A stretch of 37,681 nucleotides of DNA from Vibrio sp. Hep-1b-8 (lineage in GTDB: Bacteria > Pseudomonadota > Gammaproteobacteria > Enterobacterales > Vibrionaceae). Positions within the stretch are counted from its first letter, which is position 1, and every line of letters begins with the position of its first letter. The notes below the pieces were generated by a model that was not told the origin of the DNA, ran no database searches, and worked only from the letters and a program-made list of their open reading frames with translations. This document shows, piece after piece, positions 17,700 to 25,630 of the stretch. The translations under genes and the position numbers were made by a program. The stretch is from positions 1-37,681 of the forward strand of contig NZ_QEWN01000005.1 in assembly GCF_006124995.1 (NCBI RefSeq), in the 5' to 3' direction.

Positions 17700-18971
17700 A
17701 TGGTGCAAACTACCGCAGCTGTTATTTGTGGCGAAAAAGATGTTCAATTACGAACGTTCGATCTTCCACCAATTGGCGATGATGAGCTACTAGTGAAAAA
17801 CATTTCAAACAGTATTTGCTTATCGACTTACAAAGCTGCTCTATTGGGTAGCAACCATAAACGTGTTCCAGAGAATATCGATCAGGTTCCGGTTATGACG
17901 GGTCACGAGTACGCCGGAATTATAGTTGAGGTCGGTGCTAACCTTCGAGGCCGTTATAAGCCAGGCCAGCCGTTTGTCCTTCAACCAGCAATGGGGCTAC
18001 CTTCAGGTTATTCGGCTGGCTATAGTTACGAAACATTTGGTGGCAATGCGACCTATTCCATCATTCCTAAGATTGCGATAGATCTTGGCTGTGTATTGCC
18101 TTACAACAGTGACTATTTTGCGAACGCTTCACTCGCCGAACCTATGTCATGCATCATTGGCGCTTACCATGCGAGTTATCATACAACACCTTACGTTTAC
18201 GAACACCAAATGGGAATCAAACAAGGCGGTTCACTTGCTTTACTCGCTTGCGCAGGCCCTATGGGGATTGGCGCCATTGATTACGCAATCAATGGACCGG
18301 TTAAGCCAAGTCTAATAGTAGTGACAGACATTGATTCTCAACGCCTGTCCCGTGCAGAAAGTCTTATTTCTAAACAGTCAGCTCTACAGCAAGGTATAAC
18401 CTTGCATTACGTTAACACCGCCGAACTTGATGATCCTGTTTCTCACCTAAAACAGCTCAATAAAGGAAATGGCTATGATGATGTAATGGTCTATGCCGCG
18501 GTTCAGCAAGTAATTGAACAAGCTGACGAATTACTGGGCAATGACGGTTGCCTAAACTTCTTTGCAGGTCCGACTGACAAGCAGTTTAAAGTGCCGTTTA
18601 ATTTCTACAACGTTCATTATGAATCAACCCATATTGTTGGAACATCCGGCGGTTCGACTGGGGACATGCTTGAATCTATTGAGCTTTCCGAGCAGAACAA
18701 GATTAATCCATCATTTATGATTACTCACGTTGGTGGGCTTGAATCTGCTCCCCATACAATCCTTAATCAATTAGATATTCCTGGTGGGAAAAAGCTGATT
18801 TACCCGCATATTAACTTACCGTTAACGGCAATAGACAACTTCCGCTCCCTCGCTGATGTAGACCCATTTTTCGTTGAACTAGACGCAATTCTGGCAGCGA
18901 ATAATTACGTTTGGAACCAACACGCAGAAAAAGCGTTACTTGAGTATTACGATGTCAGTCTTACCGTTTAG
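17700..18971 (+). CDS. yggP: zinc-dependent sugar-phosphate dehydrogenase (YggP/SorE-like)
   Basis: A 423-residue medium-chain dehydrogenase/reductase. Likely catalytic zinc ligands are Cys40 (NSICLSTYKA), His69-Glu70 (VMTGHEYAG) and a Glu in NASLAEPMSC. The FVLQPAMGLPSGYSAGYSYE stretch and GAYHASYHTT are hallmarks of the L-sorbose-1-phosphate reductase SorE and of E. coli YggP. The nucleotide-binding fold is around LLACAGPMGIGAIDYA, and VVTDIDSQRL ends with the acidic residue expected for NAD(H). It probably interconverts a polyol phosphate delivered by the PTS and a ketose phosphate, but the substrate is unproven. It lies 49 bp after the EIICB gene behind a GC hairpin, with ribosome site GGGGAG. 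Confidence 0.88.
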   Translation: MVQTTAAVICGEKDVQLRTFDLPPIGDDELLVKNISNSICLSTYKAALLGSNHKRVPENIDQVPVMTGHEYAGIIVEVGANLRGRYKPGQPFVLQPAMGLPSGYSAGYSYETFGGNATYSIIPKIAIDLGCVLPYNSDYFANASLAEPMSCIIGAYHASYHTTPYVYEHQMGIKQGGSLALLACAGPMGIGAIDYAINGPVKPSLIVVTDIDSQRLSRAESLISKQSALQQGITLHYVNTAELDDPVSHLKQLNKGNGYDDVMVYAAVQQVIEQADELLGNDGCLNFFAGPTDKQFKVPFNFYNVHYESTHIVGTSGGSTGDMLESIELSEQNKINPSFMITHVGGLESAPHTILNQLDIPGGKKLIYPHINLPLTAIDNFRSLADVDPFFVELDAILAANNYVWNQHAEKALLEYYDVSLTV

Positions 18972-19548
18972 ACAAACAGGAGTGTGTGGTAGCCTAGAGC
19001 TGCCACATTCTAAAAAGGTTAATCAACATTTGTCCCGAATAGAAGAATTGCTTGATGCAATGGATCAGTGCGAAAGCGCAACTTGCTTTCTCCAAGTATC
19101 TAATAAAGCAATTAACTTAAAGCTGAAACAGCTGCTGCCTAACGTATTCGTTCAAGATGAGTTTGTGATGCAGAATGCCGTAGAGCCTCTTCTTCACAAC
19201 GATGGCCCTTTGGTAACAACTGACGTAGTTTCGAAGTTGGTATTAGCGATGGGTAAAATTTCGTTAGAAACTTACGCTGATATCGGTCTGTACGACCAAA
19301 TGCTCGATTACGCTCTAAAGCAGCCAGCAAAGCTCAGTTTCGATAACGATATGGTATACGAATTTATCACCAATCAGTCGACCCTCTCGAAAGGAGAAGA
19401 CTGCTTCTATCTCGACTCTATTAACCAGCTTAAGTTCTCTTCGTTTGAGTCATTTTCACAGATGCGTTATGAATCACTGATTAAAACAGTACTAAAACTC
19501 TCGTGTGAAATGTTGCTCGAACGGATCGAAAAAGAGATTTTAGAATAA
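18952..19548 (+). CDS. yggD: MtlR/YggD (FumE) family protein
   Basis: A 198-residue all-helical protein of the MtlR family. The diagnostic core is NAVEPLLHNDGPL followed by VSKLVLAMGKISLETYADI, closer to E. coli YggD (ALGKM...YADI) than to MtlR. MtlR acts as a repressor of mannitol operons although it lacks a recognisable DNA-binding domain. E. coli YggD has been reported to have fumarase activity and renamed FumE, so the role here is open. The ATG at 18952 overlaps the yggP gene by 20 bp and implies coupled translation. A TTG at 18940 would add four residues. The N-terminal 20 residues are not conserved with YggD. Confidence 0.82.
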   Translation: MSVLPFRQTGVCGSLELPHSKKVNQHLSRIEELLDAMDQCESATCFLQVSNKAINLKLKQLLPNVFVQDEFVMQNAVEPLLHNDGPLVTTDVVSKLVLAMGKISLETYADIGLYDQMLDYALKQPAKLSFDNDMVYEFITNQSTLSKGEDCFYLDSINQLKFSSFESFSQMRYESLIKTVLKLSCEMLLERIEKEILE

Positions 19549-19558
19549 GGCGCCAGCC

Positions 19559-20293
19559 ATGAAAGTTAGATTAAATGTGAGTGGCTTTGACACTCATGCT
19601 GTATTTCCTGACAGCGATGTTTCGTTAATTCATAAGCCATTAGTTGAAAAATTCACTCGTCTCTTCAAGCAAAGAAATGAGCGAATCGTTGTGTTCTTAT
19701 GCGCTCCGCCAGGGAGTGGCAAGTCTACCCTAGCTGCCTTTTGGGAGTATCTGTCTTATAAAAATCCGCTGCTTGAGCCAATACAAGTGCTCCCTTTCGA
19801 CGGTTTCCACTACCCTAACGAAATCTTGGACACTAATTGTATTCAGCGAGATGGTAAGAGCATATCACTCCGTGACATAAAAGGATGTTACGAAACCTTC
19901 AACCTAACCGAGCTGATTAGCAAGCTTAAACAGCTCAAAGTGAGCGACCCTAAATGGCCTTATTATGATCGTAATTTGCACGATCCGGTTGATGATGCAA
20001 TTAGCGTTAAAAACAATATCGTGGTGGTAGAAGGCAATTGGTTATTGCTCAATGAACCGGTGTGGAACGGTCTTCATGAACTCGCGGATTTCACGATTTT
20101 CGTCGACACAAAGCCAGAGTATTTAGAGCAACGTTTGGTCAACCGTAAGGTTCGTGGCGGGACTAGCCTTGAGGATGCTCAGGCGTTTTATCAAAGCTCT
20201 GACTCAGTCAACGTCGACAAAGTACTCTCATGTTCGGTACCTGCCAACCTAACCCTTTATATGAACCAAGATGGCTCATTTGAAATCAACTAA
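19559..20293 (+). CDS. yggC: YggC-type P-loop sugar or nucleoside kinase
   Basis: A 244-residue P-loop kinase of the uridine kinase/PanK/FrcK-like group. The Walker A motif is APPGSGKST (49-57), with Ala instead of the usual first Gly, as also in E. coli YggC. The acidic PFDGFHYPNEIL segment probably carries the catalytic base, and VVVEGNWLLLNEPVW and RLVNRKVRGG complete the family pattern. Homologues include the Sinorhizobium fructose kinase FrcK. A plausible role is phosphorylation of a sugar or sugar phosphate made by YggP, but the substrate is unknown. It lies 10 bp after yggD with an AAGG ribosome site. Confidence 0.85.
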   Translation: MKVRLNVSGFDTHAVFPDSDVSLIHKPLVEKFTRLFKQRNERIVVFLCAPPGSGKSTLAAFWEYLSYKNPLLEPIQVLPFDGFHYPNEILDTNCIQRDGKSISLRDIKGCYETFNLTELISKLKQLKVSDPKWPYYDRNLHDPVDDAISVKNNIVVVEGNWLLLNEPVWNGLHELADFTIFVDTKPEYLEQRLVNRKVRGGTSLEDAQAFYQSSDSVNVDKVLSCSVPANLTLYMNQDGSFEIN

Positions 20294-20310
20294 TGCCATA
20301 AGGAAATCGT

Positions 20311-21057
20311 ATGAATATAGTCGTCGATAGCCACACTCATACTATTGCCAGTGGCCACGCTTATAACACGATTCTAGAGAATGCCCTTGAGTCAAAAAAT
20401 AAGGGGTTAAAACTTCTTTGTACTACGGATCATGCTCCTGAAATGCCAGGTGCCCCTCACTACTGGTTTTTCAATAATCAAAGAATTTTACCCCGCTTTC
20501 TTCATCAGGTAGGTATTTTGCGTGGTGTCGAAGCCAACACGTTAAATATTGCAGGAGACCTCGACTTACCGCCCTCCTCCTATCAGCATCTCGATTGGGT
20601 GATTGCCAGCTTTCATGAGCCTGTCTATCCACCAGCGGATCATAAGCAGCACACAGATACCTTAATCAATGTTATTGAGAGCGGTAAAGTTGATGCACTA
20701 GGTCATCTAGGTAACCCTAACTACCCTTTTGAGTTAGCACCTGTGCTTGAATGCGCGAAGGCCAATAATGTTGCGATTGAGGTAAACAACACGTCACTCA
20801 CTGGCAAAAGCCGTAACGGTAGTGCAAGCCGCTGTAGCGAGATAGTCAGAATGGGCTCTGAATTGGGTGTCTATTTCACGACGGGTTCTGATGCTCACTT
20901 TTGTCATGAGATTGCTCAGCTAGACCTGGCGATAGCTTTGCTCAAAAAACATGACGTCAGCGAAGATAAGATCCTCACCACATCTACCGCTAGATTTCTT
21001 AACTTTTTGCTTTTACGTGGTAAACCGAAAATCGAAGAATTCTCCGCGCTTTATTAA
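20311..21057 (+). CDS. PHP-domain phosphoesterase (YcdX-like)
   Basis: A 248-residue PHP (polymerase and histidinol phosphatase) domain protein very similar to E. coli YcdX. Metal-binding motifs appear in order: DSHTHTIASGHAYNT near residues 6-20, CTTDHAPEMPGAPHYWF, LRGVEAN, ASFHEPVY, ALGHLGNP, EVNNTS and TGSDAHF. They supply the three-metal site typical of the family. YcdX-like proteins act as phosphatases on small phosphorylated compounds, but the natural substrate is unknown. It ends the operon, 17 bp after yggC with an AAGGAA ribosome site. In the equivalent E. coli cluster, YggF (a GlpX-like sugar bisphosphatase) is present instead, so this may be a non-orthologous replacement. Confidence 0.85.
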   Translation: MNIVVDSHTHTIASGHAYNTILENALESKNKGLKLLCTTDHAPEMPGAPHYWFFNNQRILPRFLHQVGILRGVEANTLNIAGDLDLPPSSYQHLDWVIASFHEPVYPPADHKQHTDTLINVIESGKVDALGHLGNPNYPFELAPVLECAKANNVAIEVNNTSLTGKSRNGSASRCSEIVRMGSELGVYFTTGSDAHFCHEIAQLDLAIALLKKHDVSEDKILTTSTARFLNFLLLRGKPKIEEFSALY

Positions 21058-21079
21058 TCCAAATCGAGCTACTATCAGT

Positions 21080-21715
21080 AAAAATCCACCTGCATAGCAG
21101 GTGGCTTTGAAAGGCCCCCTAAAAGGGGGCTCACTGTTAGTTTTCTAACCCAAGACGCATCTGACGCTCCTCTTCTTCCTTTCCCACACGATCTTGATGT
21201 CGGACATACCTGCGTATAATTTCCTCGTTCATCCCTACCGAATCAACGAAGTAGCCTCTTTGCCAAAATTTGTTGCCCCATAATTTCTTCTTTCTTAAGT
21301 ACGGAAATTTGTTAAATAGGCGAATTGCGGTTCGTCCTTTTACAAAGCCCATATATGTCGAAACACTTAAACTAGGGGGCAATCTCACGACCAGATGTAC
21401 GTGGTCTACTTGAACATTCAGCTCTACAACCTTACAGTTCTTCATATTACTGTAGATATAGATGCTCCGGTAAAGCTCCTTACCCAAATTACCTTTTAAG
21501 ATTTTCAGGCGGTACTTTGGCGTCCATACTATGTGGTACTGACACCTGTAATATACGTGTGAGGCGGATTCATATCTGCTCATGTTCTTTATCTCCTTCA
21601 TTTGCTGGTTACAAACGAGGACATCTTGAACATGAGCGTTCTTCGGGCATAGCCCAAAGGAACGATCACCACCTTCTAAAGAAGGTGGTTTAAGGTTAGA
21701 AAACAAATATTCATT
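21080..21715 (-). mobile_element. IS200/IS605-family insertion sequence, IS1004-like (approximate ends)
   Basis: A compact element of about 630 bp with a single transposase gene, no accessory TnpB and no terminal inverted repeats, as in the IS200 group. The left end holds the hairpin ACCACCTTC/GAAGGTGGT (21668-21689). The right end holds the related hairpin CCACCTGC/GCAGGTGG (21086-21104). These subterminal palindromes are what TnpA recognises. A second hairpin, GCCCCCT/AGGGGGC (21114-21130), follows the transposase stop. Exact ends cannot be fixed without an empty site. It sits just after the cmt-like operon and does not interrupt a gene I can recognise. Confidence 0.85.
21137..21583 (-). 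CDS. tnpA: IS200/IS605-family transposase TnpA
   Basis: A 148-residue Y1 transposase that moves single-stranded DNA. The HUH motif is HVHLVV and the catalytic tyrosine with its helper glutamine is YVRHQ (Tyr-x3-Gln). Other signatures are CQYHIVWTPKYR, VKGRTAIRLF and WGNKFWQRGYFVDSVG. The protein is full length and shows no frameshift, so the element may be active. I chose the ATG at 21583 after an AAGGAG ribosome site, as IS1004 and IS200 transposases begin at MSRYES-like residues. The longer open frame to 21706 runs through the left-end hairpin and is not expected to be translated. A leader palindrome (21627-21655, GGGC-ATA-GCCC core) could limit translation, as known for IS200. Confidence 0.93.
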   Translation of the reverse strand: MSRYESASHVYYRCQYHIVWTPKYRLKILKGNLGKELYRSIYIYSNMKNCKVVELNVQVDHVHLVVRLPPSLSVSTYMGFVKGRTAIRLFNKFPYLRKKKLWGNKFWQRGYFVDSVGMNEEIIRRYVRHQDRVGKEEEERQMRLGLEN

Positions 21716-21959
21716 TTATGACAAAATATTAATGGAGCGGCATTCGGTTTTTTTGACAGAATTCACTTACTAGAATAATGCATTTTCCCCTATAGACAGA
21801 AAGTCAAATCCCGTCCATAAGCTTCCAAGTTTTCTTGCCGATGCGTTGCACCATAAGTGAGTGCAATCGTTAAACAGCGCCATTCCGCTGGTATGCATTC
21901 GGTATAGTTCTACAATTAAATAAATAGAGCTAAGTTTTAGTACAAAGTCACAAAAAGGT
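21716..21959. other. intergenic region between the IS element and the diguanylate cyclase gene
   Basis: About 240 bp with no credible gene. It should carry the promoter of the cyclase gene. A perfect TTGACA at 21753-21758 after a T-run is the best -35, but no good -10 follows at 16-18 bp. Confidence 0.4.
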
Positions 21960-23516
21960 GTGGTGGTATTGATAGAACAACTCACTCAAAAGTTTAAACA
22001 TCTCAGTTTACGCTCTCTGACCATGATCGGTTCTACGATTACCGTAATCCTGTTTCTCGTCTGTTATTTTTCGTTCAAAGTGTTCTGGAAACACGAACAG
22101 GATGTCCAACAATCGTTTGAACGTCAGATGTTCGAAGTCGAGCGTGTCGAAACTGTGCTGCAAATGGAAGCACTAGAATTACGTGCTTCTATCGAAGACT
22201 ATGCGGCGTGGACAACTTTAGCGAATTATGTCGAAGCACCTTCAGAGCAATTTATCCAAGAAAGTATCGGTCCGCATGCTTTTGTCTCTGCTCTAATCGA
22301 TAGTGTGATTATTTTTTCTCCTCAAGGTGAAGTTGTTTGGAATGGTACCTTTGATGGTGAACATGTCACCGATCGTACCCTAGTGGACGTCACAGACCCT
22401 ACGATAGTGAACAGTATTTTGTCAGTTGCCTATCAGGCATCTGAGCAAGAGATAGAGTCCTTTGTTGAGTATGCTCGAATTGGTCAATCTGCAACGATGA
22501 TCGCCTCATCGCGAATTTGCTTGAGTGATGCCACTCAATGCAAACATGGTTACTTGGTTTTTATTCGCAAGATTCGAGATGAATTCATCGCGCAAATCGA
22601 ACTCGCAACGGGAGTTGGCATTCATATACTCACAGCAGAACATCCCCCTGTAGTGAAGGAAAATACACATATCCTGATTCGAAACGATATATTGTCTAAT
22701 GGCGCGATCCGTATAGAAGTGGAGAATAATGAGAAGCTTCCACCCTTTTTCTCTTGGCAATGGGCGATCGCTTTGTCTTTGTTTAGCGTGATTATGTTTG
22801 TGGTTAATCTGCAAGTTATGAATTTTTTCATCAAGCCTTTTACCAAAGCACAACGATATTTAAAGCAGTTCCAACATTCAGGCGGCAGTCTGCCAAATGA
22901 AGACACCTTTATTTCTAAAGAGGCTCGCGATTTTGCTCGCCAACTGAACAGTGTCATTTCGGAGCTCGAAGAGAGTAGAGCTCTACTTAAAATGCAATCG
23001 ACCATCGATTCCTTAACCGGCATAGCCAATCGCAGGCACCTTTACGATACCGCAAATACCTACATCGAGCTGGAACAGTATCATTACATCGCTGTCGTTA
23101 TTGTCGATATAGACCACTTCAAGCTTTACAATGACACCTATGGTCATATCGAAGGCGATCGCGCCCTCGCTGAAGTGGCAAAGTGTCTGAGCGCGGTCGA
23201 GACACCCTATCAACATCTTGTTGCCCGCTACGGTGGCGAAGAGTTTTGCATCATCATGGCAAATGACATGCCCATCGATCTTGAGCCCTATGTAAGTCAA
23301 TTAGTCGCTTCGGTTAATGCACTAAACATACCGCACCATACCTCGTCAACAGCAGAGTTCATCACCATCAGTGTTGGTGCTACAACCGCCCATATTGATC
23401 ATTACGACGAACTTTCAGCGATGATTCAAGCCGCAGATCGCGCCCTGTATCGGGTCAAGGAAACGGGACGAAACCATTATAGAATCGAGCCTAAACATGA
23501 CACATCTCCCGTTTAG
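21960..23516 (+). CDS. CHASE4-GGDEF diguanylate cyclase
   Basis: A 518-residue membrane sensor that makes cyclic di-GMP from two GTP. Two membrane helices (about 18-40 and 265-285) frame a periplasmic CHASE4-type sensing domain containing ASIEDYAAWTTLANYV. A cytosolic GGDEF domain follows (about 340-510) with SLTGIANRRHLYD, VIVDIDHFKLYNDTYGH and the active-site motif GGEEF (425-429). The inhibitory I-site RxxD is absent, since the residues there read PYQH, so product feedback is probably lost. The start is uncertain: GTG at 21960 or 21963, or TTG at 21969, which has the best spacing from AAGGTG. The external signal is unknown. It is transcribed alone and ylqF follows 62 bp later. Confidence 0.9.
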   Translation: MVVLIEQLTQKFKHLSLRSLTMIGSTITVILFLVCYFSFKVFWKHEQDVQQSFERQMFEVERVETVLQMEALELRASIEDYAAWTTLANYVEAPSEQFIQESIGPHAFVSALIDSVIIFSPQGEVVWNGTFDGEHVTDRTLVDVTDPTIVNSILSVAYQASEQEIESFVEYARIGQSATMIASSRICLSDATQCKHGYLVFIRKIRDEFIAQIELATGVGIHILTAEHPPVVKENTHILIRNDILSNGAIRIEVENNEKLPPFFSWQWAIALSLFSVIMFVVNLQVMNFFIKPFTKAQRYLKQFQHSGGSLPNEDTFISKEARDFARQLNSVISELEESRALLKMQSTIDSLTGIANRRHLYDTANTYIELEQYHYIAVVIVDIDHFKLYNDTYGHIEGDRALAEVAKCLSAVETPYQHLVARYGGEEFCIIMANDMPIDLEPYVSQLVASVNALNIPHHTSSTAEFITISVGATTAHIDHYDELSAMIQAADRALYRVKETGRNHYRIEPKHDTSPV

Positions 23517-23578
23517 CGCTTTACTATGGGCAATTTCTCCTTACAATTGTCGCAAGTTTGAATTTCAAGGTTAATCCT

Positions 23579-24514
23579 ATGTCTATCCAATGGTTTCCTG
23601 GGCACATGCACAAAGCCCGTAAAGAGATCGAAGAAGCAATTCCTCAAGTTGACGTCATCATCGAAGTGTTGGACGCTCGCATCCCTTTTAGTAGCGAGAA
23701 CCCGATGATCTCCGAACTCCGTGGCGACAAGCCTGTCGTTAAGGTTCTCAACAAACGTGACTTGGCAGATCCTGAGTTAACTCAGTTGTGGATTGACCAT
23801 TTTGAGAAAGAAAACAACGTTAAGGCGATGGCCATCACCACCAGCAACACTCAAGAAGTCACAAAGATCCTTGAGCTATGTCGTAAGCTCGCACCTCATA
23901 GAGAAGAGATTGGCAAAAACATTCGCACCATGATCATGGGTATTCCGAATGTGGGTAAGTCAACCATCATTAACACGCTTGCGGGGCGTGCAGTTGCCGT
24001 TACAGGCAATCAACCAGCCGTGACTCGCCGCCAACAAAGGATCAATCTGCAAAACGGCATCGTTCTCTCTGATACACCGGGAATTCTATGGCCAAAAGTT
24101 GAGAATCCACATAGCGGTTTCCGCCTTGCCGCCACCGGCGCAGTTAAGGATACGGCGATGGAATATGATGAAGTTGCCTTCTATACGGTGGAATACTTAG
24201 CTAAGGCCTATCCTGAACGTCTTAAAGAACGCTACCAAATCGAAGAACTTCCGGACAGTGACATTGAACTGATGGAAGAGATCGGTCGCCGCCGAGGAGC
24301 ATTACGTGCTGGCGGGCGAGTTGACCTACATAAATGTTCAGAAATCTTGCTTCACGAACTGCGTAACGGCACGTTAGGGCAAATCACCTTAGAATTACCT
24401 GAGATGATTACACAAGAGCTTATCGAAGTTGAAATCGAAGCGGCACATAAAGCAGAAATGAAAGCGAAGAAGAAAGAAGAACGTCGCAAACGGTATCTGA
24501 AAAACAAGCGCTAA
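23579..24514 (+). CDS. ylqF: ribosome biogenesis GTPase YlqF/RbgA
   Basis: A circularly permuted GTPase of 311 residues. The G motifs appear in the order G4 LNKRDLADP, G5 ITTSN, G1 GIPNVGKSTIIN, G2 region PAVTR and G3 DTPGIL. The start MSIQWFPGHMHKARKEI is diagnostic. In Bacillus, RbgA helps late assembly of the 50S subunit, and gammaproteobacterial members probably act similarly. The C-terminus is very rich in Lys, Arg and Glu (AEMKAKKKEERRKRY), fitting rRNA contact. I chose the ATG at 23579 with AAGG 8 bp upstream. A TTG at 23558 would add seven non-conserved residues. A strong terminator follows. Confidence 0.96.
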   Translation: MSIQWFPGHMHKARKEIEEAIPQVDVIIEVLDARIPFSSENPMISELRGDKPVVKVLNKRDLADPELTQLWIDHFEKENNVKAMAITTSNTQEVTKILELCRKLAPHREEIGKNIRTMIMGIPNVGKSTIINTLAGRAVAVTGNQPAVTRRQQRINLQNGIVLSDTPGILWPKVENPHSGFRLAATGAVKDTAMEYDEVAFYTVEYLAKAYPERLKERYQIEELPDSDIELMEEIGRRRGALRAGGRVDLHKCSEILLHELRNGTLGQITLELPEMITQELIEVEIEAAHKAEMKAKKKEERRKRYLKNKR

Positions 24515-24526
24515 GCGATTGTTATA

Positions 24527-24551
24527 GGGCAGCTTCTCCGCTGCCCTTTTT
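24527..24551 (+). terminator. Rho-independent terminator of ylqF
   Basis: GGGCAGC and GCTGCCC form a perfect 7-bp stem with a 6-nt loop followed by five T. It insulates the Zur-controlled gene downstream. Confidence 0.88.
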
Positions 24552-24573
24552 GTACTCCACTACCCGAGATTTC

Positions 24574-24588
24574 TGTTATATTATAACA
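24574..24588 (+). promoter_or_regulatory. Zur box upstream of the yeiR-like gene
   Basis: TGTTATATTATAACA is a perfect 7-1-7 palindrome and matches the core of the gammaproteobacterial Zur operator GAAATGTTATANTATAACATTTC. It lies 23 bp before the ATG of a COG0523 GTPase. This family is the best-known target of Zur outside zinc importers, so zinc-starvation induction is expected. Confidence 0.85.
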
Positions 24589-24611
24589 AAAACCACACAG
24601 GAACATGATTG

Positions 24612-25592
24612 ATGAAAATTCCTACCAACATCATTACAGGCTTTCTAGGCACTGGTAAAACAACAGCTATTCTCTCCCTGCTTAAAGAAAAACCACAAAA
24701 CGAGCAGTGGGCCGTTTTGGTCAACGAGTTTGGTGAAATAGGTATCGATGGTGCCATGATGACAGATCAAGGTGCGTTAATTAAAGAAGTTCCTGGTGGA
24801 TGTATGTGCTGTGCTGCTGGGGTACCAATGTCTGTCGCGATAACCGCGCTACTGCGCACGAAACCCGATCGTTTAATTGTCGAGCCTACGGGTTTAGGCC
24901 ATGCTCACAAGGTGCTGGCAACGTTAACATCTGCTCAATTCGCTGACTATATCGATCTGCGTGCAACAATAGGCTTAGTAGACCCGCGCAACTTATCGAA
25001 CCCCAAATATACCGAGAACAGCAACTTTACCGATCAACTGGCCATTTCGGACATTATCATCGGTAACAAAATTGACCAGTGCCATGTGAGCGATATTGAT
25101 ACCTTTAATGACTGGGTCACCGATCAAAATCCACCTAAAATCTACAGTCAACTGGTTAAACAGGGCAAGTTCCCTATTGAGCTGCTCGACAGCCAGCGCC
25201 GTGATAACTCTCCGTCATCTGAAGTCGCTCAACATCATCACGAACACGCAGAGCAAGAACCTCAGTTTGCGTTGGCTCCCGATCAACTCTACGTGCGTAA
25301 GGAAAACAAAGGTCAGGGCTATTTCAGCTGTGGCTGGCTATTTGGCGCGGAAGTTATTTTTGATTTTGATTTATTGTTCTCGATGCTTTCTGATCTCACA
25401 GCGGAACGCGTGAAAGGGGTATTAAATACCACGAACGGTTGCTACGCATTCAACGTAAGTAATGGCGTTGTGTCCGTTAATGAAATGTCACTACAAGGCT
25501 TTGAGAGCCGCATCGAGGTGATCGACAGCCAACTACTCCCTTGGGACCAGCTAGAGTCCGTCTTGAAAAGAATTGCCAACCTTGAACAGTAG
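24612..25592 (+). CDS. yeiR: COG0523/G3E-family zinc GTPase (YeiR-like)
   Basis: A 326-residue metal-chaperone GTPase of the CobW/COG0523 family. It has Walker A GFLGTGKTT, the metal-binding CxCC motif in PGGCMCCAAG, the EPTGLGH signature and GTP specificity motif NKID. A His-rich loop HHHEHAEQ near residue 210 and the C-terminal CobW_C domain (about 235-320) would add metal sites. The WAVLVNEFGEIGIDGA segment closely resembles E. coli YeiR, a zinc-binding GTPase. The likely job is to deliver scarce zinc to client proteins under starvation. I chose the ATG at 24612; a TTG directly before it would add one residue. A Zur box precedes it. Confidence 0.93.
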   Translation: MKIPTNIITGFLGTGKTTAILSLLKEKPQNEQWAVLVNEFGEIGIDGAMMTDQGALIKEVPGGCMCCAAGVPMSVAITALLRTKPDRLIVEPTGLGHAHKVLATLTSAQFADYIDLRATIGLVDPRNLSNPKYTENSNFTDQLAISDIIIGNKIDQCHVSDIDTFNDWVTDQNPPKIYSQLVKQGKFPIELLDSQRRDNSPSSEVAQHHHEHAEQEPQFALAPDQLYVRKENKGQGYFSCGWLFGAEVIFDFDLLFSMLSDLTAERVKGVLNTTNGCYAFNVSNGVVSVNEMSLQGFESRIEVIDSQLLPWDQLESVLKRIANLEQ

Positions 25593-25611
25593 GCCTCATT
25601 AAACGACAAAA

Positions 25612-25630
25612 GGCGCACCGTAAGTGCGCC
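25612..25630. terminator. hairpin after yeiR, possible bidirectional terminator
   Basis: GGCGCAC and GTGCGCC form a perfect 7-bp stem with loop CGTAA, 19 bp after the yeiR stop. The T-run lies on the minus-strand side only, so it is a weak terminator for yeiR. Confidence 0.5.

Noticed and set aside
21584..21706. 41-residue N-terminal extension of TnpA
   Set aside because: It would be translated from the left-end hairpin of the IS, and related transposases begin at the ATG at 21583 with a good ribosome site.
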